Origin: an uncultured Eubacteriales bacterium | GTDB taxonomy: Bacteria; Bacillota; Clostridia; Christensenellales; Aristaeellaceae | Length of the DNA stretch: 59,155 nucleotides | Assembly (NCBI GenBank): GCA_902781095.1 | Contig: CACZHW010000015.1 | Coordinates: forward strand, 1 to 59,155 | Direction: 5' to 3' | In this document: positions 47,401 to 55,080 of the stretch, one piece after another | Layout: each line of letters opens with the position of its first letter | Numbering within the stretch: the first letter of the stretch is position 1 | Translations under genes and position numbers: made by a program | Notes under the pieces: generated by a model | Databases searched by the model: none | What the model saw: only the letters and a program-made list of their open reading frames with translations | What the model was told of the DNA's origin: nothing

Positions 47401-47859
47401 GCCCTGTCCGATCTTCGGGAGCAGATGGACGATCTGATGGAGTTTTATGACGGCCTGTGCGATTATACGGATGCTGTTCAAGAGACGGCGGACGGCGCAT
47501 TCGATCTGCTGGACGGCGCAAATGAGCTGGCGGGCGTATACGACGGAGAGAACAGCACGGGCATGGGCGAACTGTATGACGGCACGCGTCAGCTTAAGGA
47601 TGGCACGACGGAATTCAGCGACAGAATGACGACGATAGACGACGAAATCACGGACGAGGCGGATAGGGTCATCGCCGAAAAGACCGGCAGGGATGTCCCC
47701 GTACGATCCTTCACCAGTGACCGCAACGGCGAGGTCGAGAGCGTACAGTTTGTCATCTCCGTCCCTGCCGTGGAAATGCCGGAGCCGGAGCCGGAGGAGC
47801 CGGAGGAGGAAGCGCCAACGACCTTTATGGATAAGGTTCGCGGCTTGTTCATACACTGA
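44476..47859 (+). CDS. Giant secreted coiled-coil protein with xxxLxxG repeats, MMPL partner
   Basis: 1127 residues with a signal peptide (1-27, cleavage after ALA). Residues about 28-230 form a beta-rich domain; about 235-290 hold xxxLxxG heptad repeats (NLKDGALEAYDG, QLRDGAQNLSDGLDEL) as in YhgE/Pip-type partners of MMPL transporters. Next come a long charged coiled coil (about 300-520), a proline/glutamate-rich linker with tandem repeats (about 520-720), a second coiled coil (about 735-960) and a final xxxLxxG block (about 1000-1050). No C-terminal membrane anchor is visible. The gene starts 4 bases after the MMPL stop. Probably an extracytoplasmic stalk or scaffold of the exporter. Confidence 0.85.
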   Translation: MKNALKRALCSLLSLCFALGGLPAALAEEKNKEEVIYTVLNSSGEVDGVYAVNIFPAGEVVDYGDYSSVKMLNTEDDIRYEDGEVSFASDAERVYYQGDLKEAVMPWRFTVRYFLDGQEMTAGEIAGQTGHVEIKIGIAHNPEDTSTFFESHALQVTAKLDTDKCKNITTDGATEANVGKKRQLTWIILPNTEKTLTISADATDFEMDQIDLNGIKMNLDIGVEADSFSEKTGELQDAAIDFDEGADNLKDGALEAYDGSVQLRDGAQNLSDGLDELAGHNEELLDGARKIVNTVLDTANEELEKKRGSFRKLGIQLNTLTVDNYHSEIDRLQRETLANLRDYVYREANKKLYNAVYEAVYAEVVSQVKEAAEEKVRAAVTAEAEKQVRAKVEEAVRTEVRGKVEEAVRAQIRSAITAPDAEIIDKKVEEQMASEEVRAKIEAETAAQLASQEVQSQIDAMICAEAEPKVTAAVRSAVEDEVRAQYSQSIRTEVTAAVRSIVEQEAERRRAEIRAQILAGLQSEETPEPEETPEPEETPEPDETSEPDETEDPEETEETPEPTEPAGPDETENPEETDKPKEPDGTPEPDASESPEEERDNTPAQEGTTQTETEKTPDPEQTEEPRKGEGASQGEGDDRQEHQESPDDGKREAGQEERKNQPQEPVKQEEVPKKEETPKQEDAPKKEETPKQEDAPKKEETPKQKEAPRQEEAAGRDEEPAQADEPQESAFVSLIGRLFASARAEGLTDEEIEALVDEQITKLVDSQMQSADVKAEIDRQTEAMMQQKAGEMQAAVDAAMGSDSVKARIESEIAAQVADADNRAKAEAVVRGKVEEAAEAEVRGLVLSALGALTDEQIEALIDQQMKDETIEAKLEAAYAQQMKSDDVLEAISSNTKEQMAGDEVKALIEKNVKEQLSLNTTKQMINKTIGEQMESEKVQKIIDENIEEQKHGSEYLGGIARALRENGEDGEAYQALSDLREQMDDLMEFYDGLCDYTDAVQETADGAFDLLDGANELAGVYDGENSTGMGELYDGTRQLKDGTTEFSDRMTTIDDEITDEADRVIAEKTGRDVPVRSFTSDRNGEVESVQFVISVPAVEMPEPEPEEPEEEAPTTFMDKVRGLFIH
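46045..46098 (+). repeat. 18-bp tandem repeat, three units, in the coiled-coil protein gene
   Basis: Three near-identical 18-bp units encoding EETPEP in frame, start of the proline/glutamate-rich linker. Copy number is likely variable between strains. Confidence 0.85.
46492..46599 (+). repeat. 36-bp tandem repeat, three units, in the coiled-coil protein gene
   Basis: Units at 46492-46527, 46528-46563 and 46564-46599 encode KKEETPKQEDAP, KKEETPKQEDAP and KKEETPKQKEAP. The in-frame length of 12 codons allows expansion or loss without frameshift. Confidence 0.9.
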
Positions 47860-47875
47860 CGACGGGAGGAGCCCC

Positions 47876-49198
47876 ATGAGAAAAAACGCTATCATTCTGT
47901 TTGCCGTTCTCCTTGCCCTGGCATCGGCGTCAGCGGCGCAGGAGGGAGACTGGAACTACGTTTTAAAGACGGACGGTACAGCCAGGCTGACACGCTATGT
48001 CGGTCTGGGTGAACCGGCCGAGATGCCCGAGACCGTGGATGACTACGCTGTGACAGAAGCTTCCCGCGATTTGACGGGCAGGCTTCCCGCCGGGGCAGCT
48101 TATACAAAAGAATTGCCGCAGGCGGCCGGCGTAACGGAGGACGGACTCCGCTATGCGCTGAGCGGCGAGGGGGCTGTCATCCTGGGCTACGAAGGAGATG
48201 CAGAGCGCGTCATTGTACCCAGACAGATCGAATCACAGCCCGTTACGCGCATTGCGGACGGCGCCTTCCGGGAGAACTGGAGCCTTACGCATGTGCTGCT
48301 TCCCGATACGCTGTTGGAGATCGGAGATAACGCCTTCCGCAGCTGCCGCCGTTTGGAGCAGGTTCATTTTGACAGGGGTGTCCGGGTGATTGGCGAGTAT
48401 GCGTTCTATGACTGCGCAGCGCTCACACGCCTGACGCTGCCAACTGAGCTGATGTGTGTCGGTGCGTATGCCTTTGCCTGCACGCCGCTCACGCGCGTCA
48501 GCCTGCCGGACAGCGTACAGCTTGTTGGAGAGAGCGCATTCGACCACAATACCGCGATGGGATATGTCCGCATGGGCAGCAGTGTCCGGGTGATTGAGCG
48601 CTTTGCATTTGCGGAGGCGCCCATCCGCCGCGTCAAGTTACCGGAGAGCGTGAAACGAATCGGACGCGGCGCCTTTGCCGCGACCGCTTACCTGACGGCG
48701 GAGAACTCTGACCTCAAAGCGGCGCTGCCTGAACTGGAGATCACCAAAGCGGATCTGACTGCGCGCAGTTGGCCGGAACCGGAGCCGGAAGCGCCGATTG
48801 TTCAGCTGGAGGTTGATGTGCCGCTGGGCAGCGATGAAGATTCAATGCCGGAAGAAGCCGAGGCAGAGGCACCGCGCGAAGCGGAGAGGGACACCGATCC
48901 CGAATCGCCTGCTGAGACGGAGGAGAGCAGAGGAGAGGAACCGAAAACCCCTGAGGCCGGGACGGCCGCAGAGGAGCTGAACCGGCAGGAGAAAGCGGCT
49001 GGACCGATGGTGCGCATCACGGCCTCCATCGCAAAGCTGCGTAGCGGCCCCGGCGGTGAGTACTACCTCATCCAATACGCTGCGCCGGGCGACACCTTCC
49101 CTTATGAAGGACACTACAGCAACTGGTACAGGCTGAAGCTGCCGGACGGACAGACGGCTTATGTCGCGCGCGGCATGGCGGAGGTCATCGGAAGATAA
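47876..49198 (+). CDS. Secreted leucine-rich repeat protein with C-terminal SH3 domain
   Basis: 440 residues: a signal peptide (1-21, ASASA), BspA-type LRR_5 repeats at about 120-270 (VTRIADGAFRENWSLTHVLLP, LEIGDNAFRSC), an acidic Glu/Pro-rich linker (about 300-370) and a bacterial SH3 domain at the C-terminus. The SH3 core is ITASIAKLRSGPGGEYYLIQYAAPGD, then WYRLKLPDGQTAYVARGMAEVI. SH3 domains of this sort bind cell wall. RBS GGGAGGAGCCCC; third coding gene after the MMPL gene in the same operon, so it may hold the export complex at the wall. Confidence 0.85.
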   Translation: MRKNAIILFAVLLALASASAAQEGDWNYVLKTDGTARLTRYVGLGEPAEMPETVDDYAVTEASRDLTGRLPAGAAYTKELPQAAGVTEDGLRYALSGEGAVILGYEGDAERVIVPRQIESQPVTRIADGAFRENWSLTHVLLPDTLLEIGDNAFRSCRRLEQVHFDRGVRVIGEYAFYDCAALTRLTLPTELMCVGAYAFACTPLTRVSLPDSVQLVGESAFDHNTAMGYVRMGSSVRVIERFAFAEAPIRRVKLPESVKRIGRGAFAATAYLTAENSDLKAALPELEITKADLTARSWPEPEPEAPIVQLEVDVPLGSDEDSMPEEAEAEAPREAERDTDPESPAETEESRGEEPKTPEAGTAAEELNRQEKAAGPMVRITASIAKLRSGPGGEYYLIQYAAPGDTFPYEGHYSNWYRLKLPDGQTAYVARGMAEVIGR

Positions 49199-49212
49199 AG
49201 AGGAGATAACAA

Positions 49213-49260
49213 GCGCCCGGTATGCGTTGGCATCCCGGGCGCTGTGTGTATTTCGCTTTT
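49213..49260 (+). terminator. Terminator of the MMPL operon
   Basis: 9-bp stem AGCGCCCGG/CCGGGCGCT with a 14-nt loop, followed by a T-rich tail ending CGCTTTT. Confidence 0.7.
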
Positions 49261-49284
49261 CCCACCTGCATTACAGGACAACAC

Positions 49285-50898
49285 TCAAGCCGGGTCGACG
49301 GAAAGAACGGCAGTGGCATTGGCCATCTCTTCGTTTATATGGCGGCGGAGTTCCGGGAAGGCGGCTTTATCCCGTGCGAGAATCAACTCATAAAGATGGC
49401 GGTGCTTGCCGAACAATTCCGAAAGTGTTCTGTCGGCCCGCTGCGTTTGTCGGGTGAAATACATGGTCGCATACCAGACGCGCGACAGGCCGTCCCAGGC
49501 ATTGAGCAGGAAGGCGTTGTCTGCCGACTGGATGAGGCTTCGATGGAACAGAACCTCCAGGTCCTCCGGCTCCTCTGCGATCGACTTGGAGTGGTATTTC
49601 TTTTCAATGCGGGCCAGCGCGTTTGCAAGGCGGGGATAAACGGTATCATTGTCTTTAAGCAGTGACTCCAGGGCCATTTGTTCGAGACAGTAGCGCAAAT
49701 CAAAAAGGTCCTGTAATTCTTTTCCCGAGAAACGGCGCACTTCGCGGCGGCCGTTTGAAAGCGTTTTGATCAACCCTTCTGCTGCGAGAATCTGCAGAGC
49801 AGAACGCACCGAGCTTCGGCTGGCGTAAAACTGCGAAGCCAGCTCGTTTTCCGCCAGCCTGGTCCCGGGAGCATAGTTTCCTTTCAGTATGTTGATCCGC
49901 ATGCGGCTGGCAATGACCTCAGGCGTGACAGTCAGCCCCTGCCGCGACGAGAGGCTGCGGATTTGCCCTTCGCCCGCGGGGAAGATGCTGCGTTTTTCCG
50001 TCATCTCACGGATCTGTTCTCTCAGCCAGGTGCAGGCAGGGGCAGGAACCTTGTTTGCAGCCGCACGGGCGAGAAGATCATCGCACAGCGCATCGGTTTC
50101 CAAACGGCGGTTCTGCCAGTAATCCTGAAGCATTCGTGCATGGCTGTCTGCGGGCAGGCTTGCAAGATACGCCTCACAGGTTGGAAGGCCGGCTGTTTCA
50201 ATCTGTATGCCGGATACCCCTGCAATGGCAGCGATTTCCCGCTGCGCTTCACGCAGCACTTTTCTTGCCCGCTCATTGGAAGTCAGCTTGCCGAAGGGCA
50301 GCTGAAAGACGAGACTGGTTTGCCCGCTCAGGGTATCCAGCATGAAGTTTTTCCATTGGATGGCATCCATATGGCCGCTCAGATAATAACGCATGCCGCA
50401 GGAATCAAACAGTGTCCGGAGCAGCAGAATCTGGCGGTGCTGGTCCTCACAGCCGGGGCCGAACCAGATGACGCCCTTCCGGGAGACGGTGATGTAGCGG
50501 CTGTTGCGGCTGATCAGTGCACCGGGGAGCGCAACCGGAACGACATGCTGATCGGAATAGAGGCTGGACAGAACCGCACTGCATCCCAGGCCGCAGGTAA
50601 AGGGCAGGATTATGGTTTCCTCCCCTACAAGCGGCCGAATCAGCCGGGCAGCGCTTTCAAAATCATAGGAACGGACGCACAGGAGAACCAGATCCATCGC
50701 GATGCCGGGCATGGTTTCAATGCTCCGGTAGTTGATTCGGAGGGGCTTTCCATCCACGACGATAGGTGCGCCCCAATAGGTTTCGAGATCCCTGACGATG
50801 CCGTAGAGATTGGTATCCTTGCTCTTCTGCAGCTGCATGGCCAGTGCAGAACCCAGGGCGCCCATGCCCAGAATGGCAATGTTTCGGATTCGGTCCAT
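49285..50898 (-). CDS. Ketopantoate reductase-GntR/FCD regulator fusion
   Basis: 537 residues in one unbroken frame. Residues 1-300 have the ApbA/PanE fold: Rossmann motif IAILGMGALGSALAMQL and a helical C-domain with MLQDYWQNRRLETDAL. Residues about 322-385 are a GntR winged helix (LAENELASQFYASRSSVRSALQILAAEGLI) and about 395-530 an FCD domain (FHRSL, HLYELILARD, HINEEM). In the KPR half the usual W-x-K-F-M-x-N-xxx-N-Q motif reads WKNFMLDTLSGQ, so K becomes N184, N becomes D188 and N becomes G192; the enzyme is probably inactive and used as a sensor. Monocistronic, facing away from the adjacent TRAP operon's end. Confidence 0.9.
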   Translation of the reverse strand: MDRIRNIAILGMGALGSALAMQLQKSKDTNLYGIVRDLETYWGAPIVVDGKPLRINYRSIETMPGIAMDLVLLCVRSYDFESAARLIRPLVGEETIILPFTCGLGCSAVLSSLYSDQHVVPVALPGALISRNSRYITVSRKGVIWFGPGCEDQHRQILLLRTLFDSCGMRYYLSGHMDAIQWKNFMLDTLSGQTSLVFQLPFGKLTSNERARKVLREAQREIAAIAGVSGIQIETAGLPTCEAYLASLPADSHARMLQDYWQNRRLETDALCDDLLARAAANKVPAPACTWLREQIREMTEKRSIFPAGEGQIRSLSSRQGLTVTPEVIASRMRINILKGNYAPGTRLAENELASQFYASRSSVRSALQILAAEGLIKTLSNGRREVRRFSGKELQDLFDLRYCLEQMALESLLKDNDTVYPRLANALARIEKKYHSKSIAEEPEDLEVLFHRSLIQSADNAFLLNAWDGLSRVWYATMYFTRQTQRADRTLSELFGKHRHLYELILARDKAAFPELRRHINEEMANATAVLSVDPA

Positions 50899-50931
50899 CT
50901 TTCTACTCCGTATTTCTCTTCAATGAGAATA

Positions 50932-50944
50932 CTGTATCATACAG
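50932..50944. promoter_or_regulatory. Candidate operator and -10 of the reductase-GntR fusion gene
   Basis: CTGTATCATACAG is a perfect inverted repeat around one base, and read leftward it contains a -10-like TATGAT. The -35 is poor (TTGTTT, 16-bp spacer). The position, 34 bases before the start codon, fits autorepression. Confidence 0.6.
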
Positions 50945-50955
50945 ATGCAAAATAC

Positions 50956-50992
50956 ACAAACAAAAGCCCCGGGCGGCGGAGCTTTTGTTTGT
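50956..50992 (-). terminator. Terminator of the TRAP-kinase-aldolase operon
   Basis: 12-bp A/T-rich stem ACAAACAAAAGC/GCTTTTGTTTGT around a GC-rich loop, followed leftward by T-rich sequence. Confidence 0.7.
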
Positions 50993-51001
50993 AGCGCTGT
51001 T

Positions 51002-51769
51002 TCAGGTGAGGCCGACACAGGAAAGCATACTCTGAATGCCCTTCTTGAGCAGGCCGAGTTCACTGTCACAACTGAACATGGTCATGCCGCGCGCCGCCCA
51101 TTTTTTCAGGAATTCGGGGTTGGAAGCCACAATACCGCAGGGCATGCCGTGCGCCTTTGCCGCAGAGAGAATATGCGCGATGGTTTCTTCCATGACGGGC
51201 GTGTTGAAATCGCCGGTGCAGCCCAGGTCGCAGGCCAAATCATTGGGACCGATGAAGATGCCGTCGAGCCCTTTGACAGCGGCGATTTCCTCTGCGTTCT
51301 CGGCACCTTTCCGGGTTTCGATCTGCGCAAAGAGCATGGTGCGGTCATTGGCCTTTTTCGTATACTCCGTCAGTTTTCCCGGCGCATAGTTGCTGTGGGG
51401 CCTCATGGTTGAAATGCCGCGCTGTCCCAAAGGTGCGTATTTGCCGAGACGAACGAGCTCCCGGGCCTGTTCTGCGGTTTCCAGCATCGGGACCCAGACG
51501 CCGTCCACACCGGCGTCCAGGTATTTCTGGACGCATTCGCGGGAAAGTCCGGGCATCCTTACGATCATGGGGAAATCGATTCCGCTCGCGACGGCGGCGA
51601 TTGCGGCCACCTGTGAATAATCGAAGTAACCGTGTTCGCAGTCGACAACGACAAATTCAGCCCCTGCCGCCTGCATCAGCCGGATCAGATTGGGATGGGC
51701 GATTTCCGAGAGAAACATACCGACAGTGTGCTTCCCCGCGTGAATGGCCGTTTTCATTTTAACGCTCAT
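51002..51769 (-). CDS. HpcH/HpaI-family class II aldolase
   Basis: 255 residues; pyruvate-dependent aldolase acting on 2-keto-3-deoxy sugar acids or similar. Marks are VVDCEHGYFDYSQV, the arginine in MIVRMPG, GVDGVWVPMLETAEQA, and metal ligands E in AQIETRKGAENAEEI and D in FIGPNDLACDLG. RBS GGAGATACACCC precedes the ATG. Last gene of the TRAP operon, 12 bases after the kinase stop; it would cleave the imported, phosphorylated or oxidised substrate to pyruvate and an aldehyde. Confidence 0.92.
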   Translation of the reverse strand: MSVKMKTAIHAGKHTVGMFLSEIAHPNLIRLMQAAGAEFVVVDCEHGYFDYSQVAAIAAVASGIDFPMIVRMPGLSRECVQKYLDAGVDGVWVPMLETAEQARELVRLGKYAPLGQRGISTMRPHSNYAPGKLTEYTKKANDRTMLFAQIETRKGAENAEEIAAVKGLDGIFIGPNDLACDLGCTGDFNTPVMEETIAHILSAAKAHGMPCGIVASNPEFLKKWAARGMTMFSCDSELGLLKKGIQSMLSCVGLT

Positions 51770-51781
51770 GGGTGTATCTCC

Positions 51782-53122
51782 TTATTTCTCTGTGGCGAGA
51801 CAGCGTTTGGCGAGGCGGAACATTCCACCGTATACTTCATCCGGCTGAGCGCTTACAACTTTCGGCGCTTCCATTACCCGGGCGATAGCCTCTTTCAAAA
51901 AGACATTTTTCAGCACGGCGCCGCCGGAAAAGTACAGCGTTCCCTCAAAGGGTCTTCCCTTGCGGATAATGGTGGAGTATTTCCGGTAGACCCTGCCGAA
52001 ATCTGCCGCGGTTGCGGCCATGACATTGTCAGGCGTGAAATTGGCATGGTTGATGTGGAGGATTTTGCCGTCTGCAAGCCTGTCGGGTACTTCGTAGAAA
52101 CTGCAGTCTACTTCCAGGCCTTCGGTATGGGAAAAGCAGCAGTTGCTCTCAACGCGGTTCCAGATTTCTTCCTTGCTGAGCGAAACGCCGAAGATCGTTT
52201 CGCCTATGCGGCGCATATAGTCGATTTGCACATCGAAATTTCGTCCGCCGGGCATACGCGAGACGACGTAGCAGTAATTCTGATCGTAATACGGGCGGAT
52301 TTCATAGTCGCCAGGCTCGTAATCGTCACGGATCATGATGAGTTGTCCGCTCGTACCGATATTGACGATCATATCGCCGGAGACGGCGCCAGTACCATAG
52401 ACGCTGGTCTGCACGTCACCCAGATCCGGATAGACCGGCAGGGTGAAACCGGGCGTTTGGTATACGCCGCAGCATTCAATCTCAGCTGTAAGCTCGGGCA
52501 GACGGATAAAGTCCAGACCGGCGCGCCTCAGAATGTCGGTGTCCCATCGTTTTTCCAGCAGATTAACGAAGCCCATCGGGGCGGCGTTCGTGATGTGGCA
52601 GATGTTCCGGCCTGTGAGCTTCTCTATGACATAGGAGCCCAGCGTATAAAGGCGGATATCTCCCTGGCGTGAAAGGTTTTCCTCTTTAAACAGCGCATAA
52701 AGATTGCACAGTGCCAGCGCCGGTTTGATGGGTACGCCTGTGCGGACCATGATCTCGGGCGGAAGAACGGAAGAGAGTTCTTCCATATAGGAGACGCCGC
52801 TCTCCGGATTGGTTTTCAGGCATCGTGTATCCTGCCAGGAGAGATAGGTGTCGCGCCGCTGCGGGTGATGAAGGACGCAACCGTGCTGCTGGGTTGAGAA
52901 CAGGATGCCGCCGATATCGACGCTGATGGCCATGCATTTGTCGATGATGCCGGTGATGGTGGCGACAATTTCGGATGCGTCCACTTCAAACCGGTGCGGA
53001 TCAGGGCTCTCCAGCTTTGCGGGCGTGTGAACCTTCTGTGTAAAAATCACCTTGTTATAAGTGAGATCGTAGATGGCTGCTTTGATGAACGTGCTTCCGA
53101 TGTCCACTGCAATAAAATTCAT
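51782..53122 (-). CDS. FGGY-family carbohydrate kinase
   Basis: 446 residues with the actin-like ATPase fold. N-terminal phosphate motif AVDIGSTFIKAAIYD (5-19), SWQDTRC substrate region, central NIGTSGQL (second phosphate loop) and the C-terminal FSGGAVLKNV adenosine motif. It is shorter than typical FGGY kinases (480-510) and is closest by eye to the sedoheptulokinase-like branch. Substrate unknown, presumably the sugar or sugar derivative taken up by the adjacent TRAP transporter. Confidence 0.88.
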   Translation of the reverse strand: MNFIAVDIGSTFIKAAIYDLTYNKVIFTQKVHTPAKLESPDPHRFEVDASEIVATITGIIDKCMAISVDIGGILFSTQQHGCVLHHPQRRDTYLSWQDTRCLKTNPESGVSYMEELSSVLPPEIMVRTGVPIKPALALCNLYALFKEENLSRQGDIRLYTLGSYVIEKLTGRNICHITNAAPMGFVNLLEKRWDTDILRRAGLDFIRLPELTAEIECCGVYQTPGFTLPVYPDLGDVQTSVYGTGAVSGDMIVNIGTSGQLIMIRDDYEPGDYEIRPYYDQNYCYVVSRMPGGRNFDVQIDYMRRIGETIFGVSLSKEEIWNRVESNCCFSHTEGLEVDCSFYEVPDRLADGKILHINHANFTPDNVMAATAADFGRVYRKYSTIIRKGRPFEGTLYFSGGAVLKNVFLKEAIARVMEAPKVVSAQPDEVYGGMFRLAKRCLATEK

Positions 53123-53153
53123 ACAACACCTTCTTCAGACAATACCGGGCGGA

Positions 53154-54449
53154 TTATCCCAGAATGAGATTGGGGAGGAACGTCACAAGCCCGGGAACGG
53201 CCCACAGGATGACGACGATGGAAAGCAGGAGAATGATCCAGGGAATCAGGGCGCGGCTGACTTTTTCGATGGACAAATGCTGCAGGCTGCAGGTTGTCAT
53301 CAGCACGACGCCGACGGGCGGCGTGATGTTGCCGATCATGGCGATGATGATGATGCACACGCCGGCGTGAATCGGATCGAAGCCCGCGTTGCTCAGCAGC
53401 GGCAGAACCATCGGCACAAACACCATGATGTTGACGTTAGGATCGCTGAGACATCCGAGGACGAGGAAGAAGAGGGTGATGCACAGTGCTGTGAGGAAGC
53501 GGCTGTCGCCGGCAAAGGAAGAAAAGAGCGCAAAGATTTTATCCTGCAGGTTTTCTGCCGTAAGGACCCAGCTGAAGCACTTGGAGGCTGCGATAATCAG
53601 CATGACCGAGCCGCTGGAGACGAATACGTTGCGGAGGCAGACGAGAAAGTCCCTGGGCTTCATGCTGTGATAGATAATGAAGCCGAGAATCAACGCGTAG
53701 AGCACTGCGACAGCGGCGGCTTCCGTTGTCGTGACGACACCGAGATAGATGCCGCCCAACAGGATGACAGGCGTGAGCAGCGGAAGCAGGCAGGAGAGGA
53801 AGGAGTGCAGCAGATGGACGAAATAGTACTTCCAGCCCATCCACTTCAGCCGAGGCCCGTTGTGCCGCAGGGACCAGACGTAGACGTACAGGATCATCAG
53901 CGCGCCCATGAGGAATCCGGGGACGATGCCGCCGAACAGCAGCTTGCCAACGGACACGTTTGCCACCATTGCGTACACGACGGCGGGAATGCTGGGCGGT
54001 ATGATAGGCCCGACGGTCGAAGACGCAATCGTCGTACAGGCGCTGAATACTTTGTCAAAACCCTCGTCGACCATCGCCTGGTAGGCAAGGTTGCCGATGC
54101 CGCCCGCGTCTGCCACAGCAGAACCGGACATGCCGGCGAAAATGATAGAGGTTACGATGTTGACGTGGCCCATGCCGCCGGGAATGTAGCCGACCAGGTC
54201 GCGGCAGAAATCGAAAATCCTGTCCGATACAGAGGTCTTGTTCATCACCTCGGCTGTCAGGATAAACAGCGGGATAGCAATGAGCGCGAAGTTGTTGAGG
54301 CTGGTGAACATGCGGGTCCCCATGATGGAGAGCTTGATGCCGCTTTGCAGCGCGTAAACGAAGGAAGAGGTAATCATCGCCCCTGCGATGGGCATGCCGA
54401 GAAGAAACAGCAGCACGAAACTGACGAGAAATAGGGTAATGGGTGTCAT
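53154..54449 (-). CDS. dctM: TRAP transporter large permease (DctM family), second locus
   Basis: 431 residues, polytopic; typical DctM marks FAGMSGSAVADAGGIGNLAYQAM, PPSIPAVVYAM and IGNITPPVGVVLM. It overlaps dctQ by 4 bp (ATGA). It differs clearly from the first DctM (for example EVMNKTSVSDRIFDFCRDL), so this is a separate system and not a recent duplicate. Confidence 0.93.
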   Translation of the reverse strand: MTPITLFLVSFVLLFLLGMPIAGAMITSSFVYALQSGIKLSIMGTRMFTSLNNFALIAIPLFILTAEVMNKTSVSDRIFDFCRDLVGYIPGGMGHVNIVTSIIFAGMSGSAVADAGGIGNLAYQAMVDEGFDKVFSACTTIASSTVGPIIPPSIPAVVYAMVANVSVGKLLFGGIVPGFLMGALMILYVYVWSLRHNGPRLKWMGWKYYFVHLLHSFLSCLLPLLTPVILLGGIYLGVVTTTEAAAVAVLYALILGFIIYHSMKPRDFLVCLRNVFVSSGSVMLIIAASKCFSWVLTAENLQDKIFALFSSFAGDSRFLTALCITLFFLVLGCLSDPNVNIMVFVPMVLPLLSNAGFDPIHAGVCIIIIAMIGNITPPVGVVLMTTCSLQHLSIEKVSRALIPWIILLLSIVVILWAVPGLVTFLPNLILG

Positions 54450-54952
54450 ACCTGCTCCTCCTTACCGCCGGTAAAGAACCGGACTGAGTCCCGAATGATG
54501 TTGAAGACGCAATGCCAGGTCATGAGCCCGAAGCAGAGAGGCAGGATGTAGTAGACGTACTTGAGCGGCACGCGCATGACGTTGGATTTCGGAAGTGTGT
54601 TGAGCAGCTTGCCCAGGGCCGGCATATAGATGACAAACATCACGATCATGATGCAGTTCATCACGGTAGCGAGGGCATATTTCAATCCGGCCGGGAAGAG
54701 ATTGATGACGGCTGTGATGTTCAGGTGATTGTTCCGGCTCATGGAATACGCCGCCGCGAGCAGACCGAACCAGACGAAGAGGAACCCGTTCAATTCATCC
54801 GACCAGTTCAGCCCGCTGCGGAAAAGATAGCGCAGGGCGGCGTTCACGATCATCACGACGAAAAGCACGCCCAGGCAGGCGCTTCCGACAAAGGTTTCTG
54901 CCTTTTCAAGCACGGTGTTGATATTTGACAGCAAGCGATACAGTTTTTTCAT
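54446..54952 (-). CDS. dctQ: TRAP transporter small permease (DctQ family), second locus
   Basis: 168 residues with four hydrophobic segments and the family stretch NGFLFVWFGLLAAAYSMSRNNHLNI. Located between dctP and dctM; preceded by a perfect 10-bp hairpin that separates it from dctP. ATG at 54952. Confidence 0.9.
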   Translation of the reverse strand: MKKLYRLLSNINTVLEKAETFVGSACLGVLFVVMIVNAALRYLFRSGLNWSDELNGFLFVWFGLLAAAYSMSRNNHLNITAVINLFPAGLKYALATVMNCIMIVMFVIYMPALGKLLNTLPKSNVMRVPLKYVYYILPLCFGLMTWHCVFNIIRDSVRFFTGGKEEQV

Positions 54953-55015
54953 CTGCTTTCCTCCCGAAAAAGAGTTTAGAGGAATGAGGAAAACGGCAAA
55001 GGTTCAGAGTGAAAT

Positions 55016-55043
55016 GCAGGGCCTGCATGAACACAGGCCCTGC
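55016..55043 (-). terminator. Hairpin between dctP and dctQ, second locus
   Basis: Perfect 10-bp stem GCAGGGCCTG/CAGGCCCTGC with an 8-nt loop, followed leftward by ATTTCACTC. It mirrors the hairpins found after the other two binding-protein genes. Confidence 0.65.
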
Positions 55044-55080
55044 AAGCGGTTTATACTACGATCCGGGTGTAATCCGGCAA

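Noticed and set aside
44674..47895. 1073-residue frame on the minus strand opposite the coiled-coil protein gene
   Set aside because: It is the mirror of a repetitive, glutamate-rich gene: the antisense frame is full of leucine, arginine and phenylalanine runs, has no RBS, and the plus-strand protein has a signal peptide and clean operon fit.
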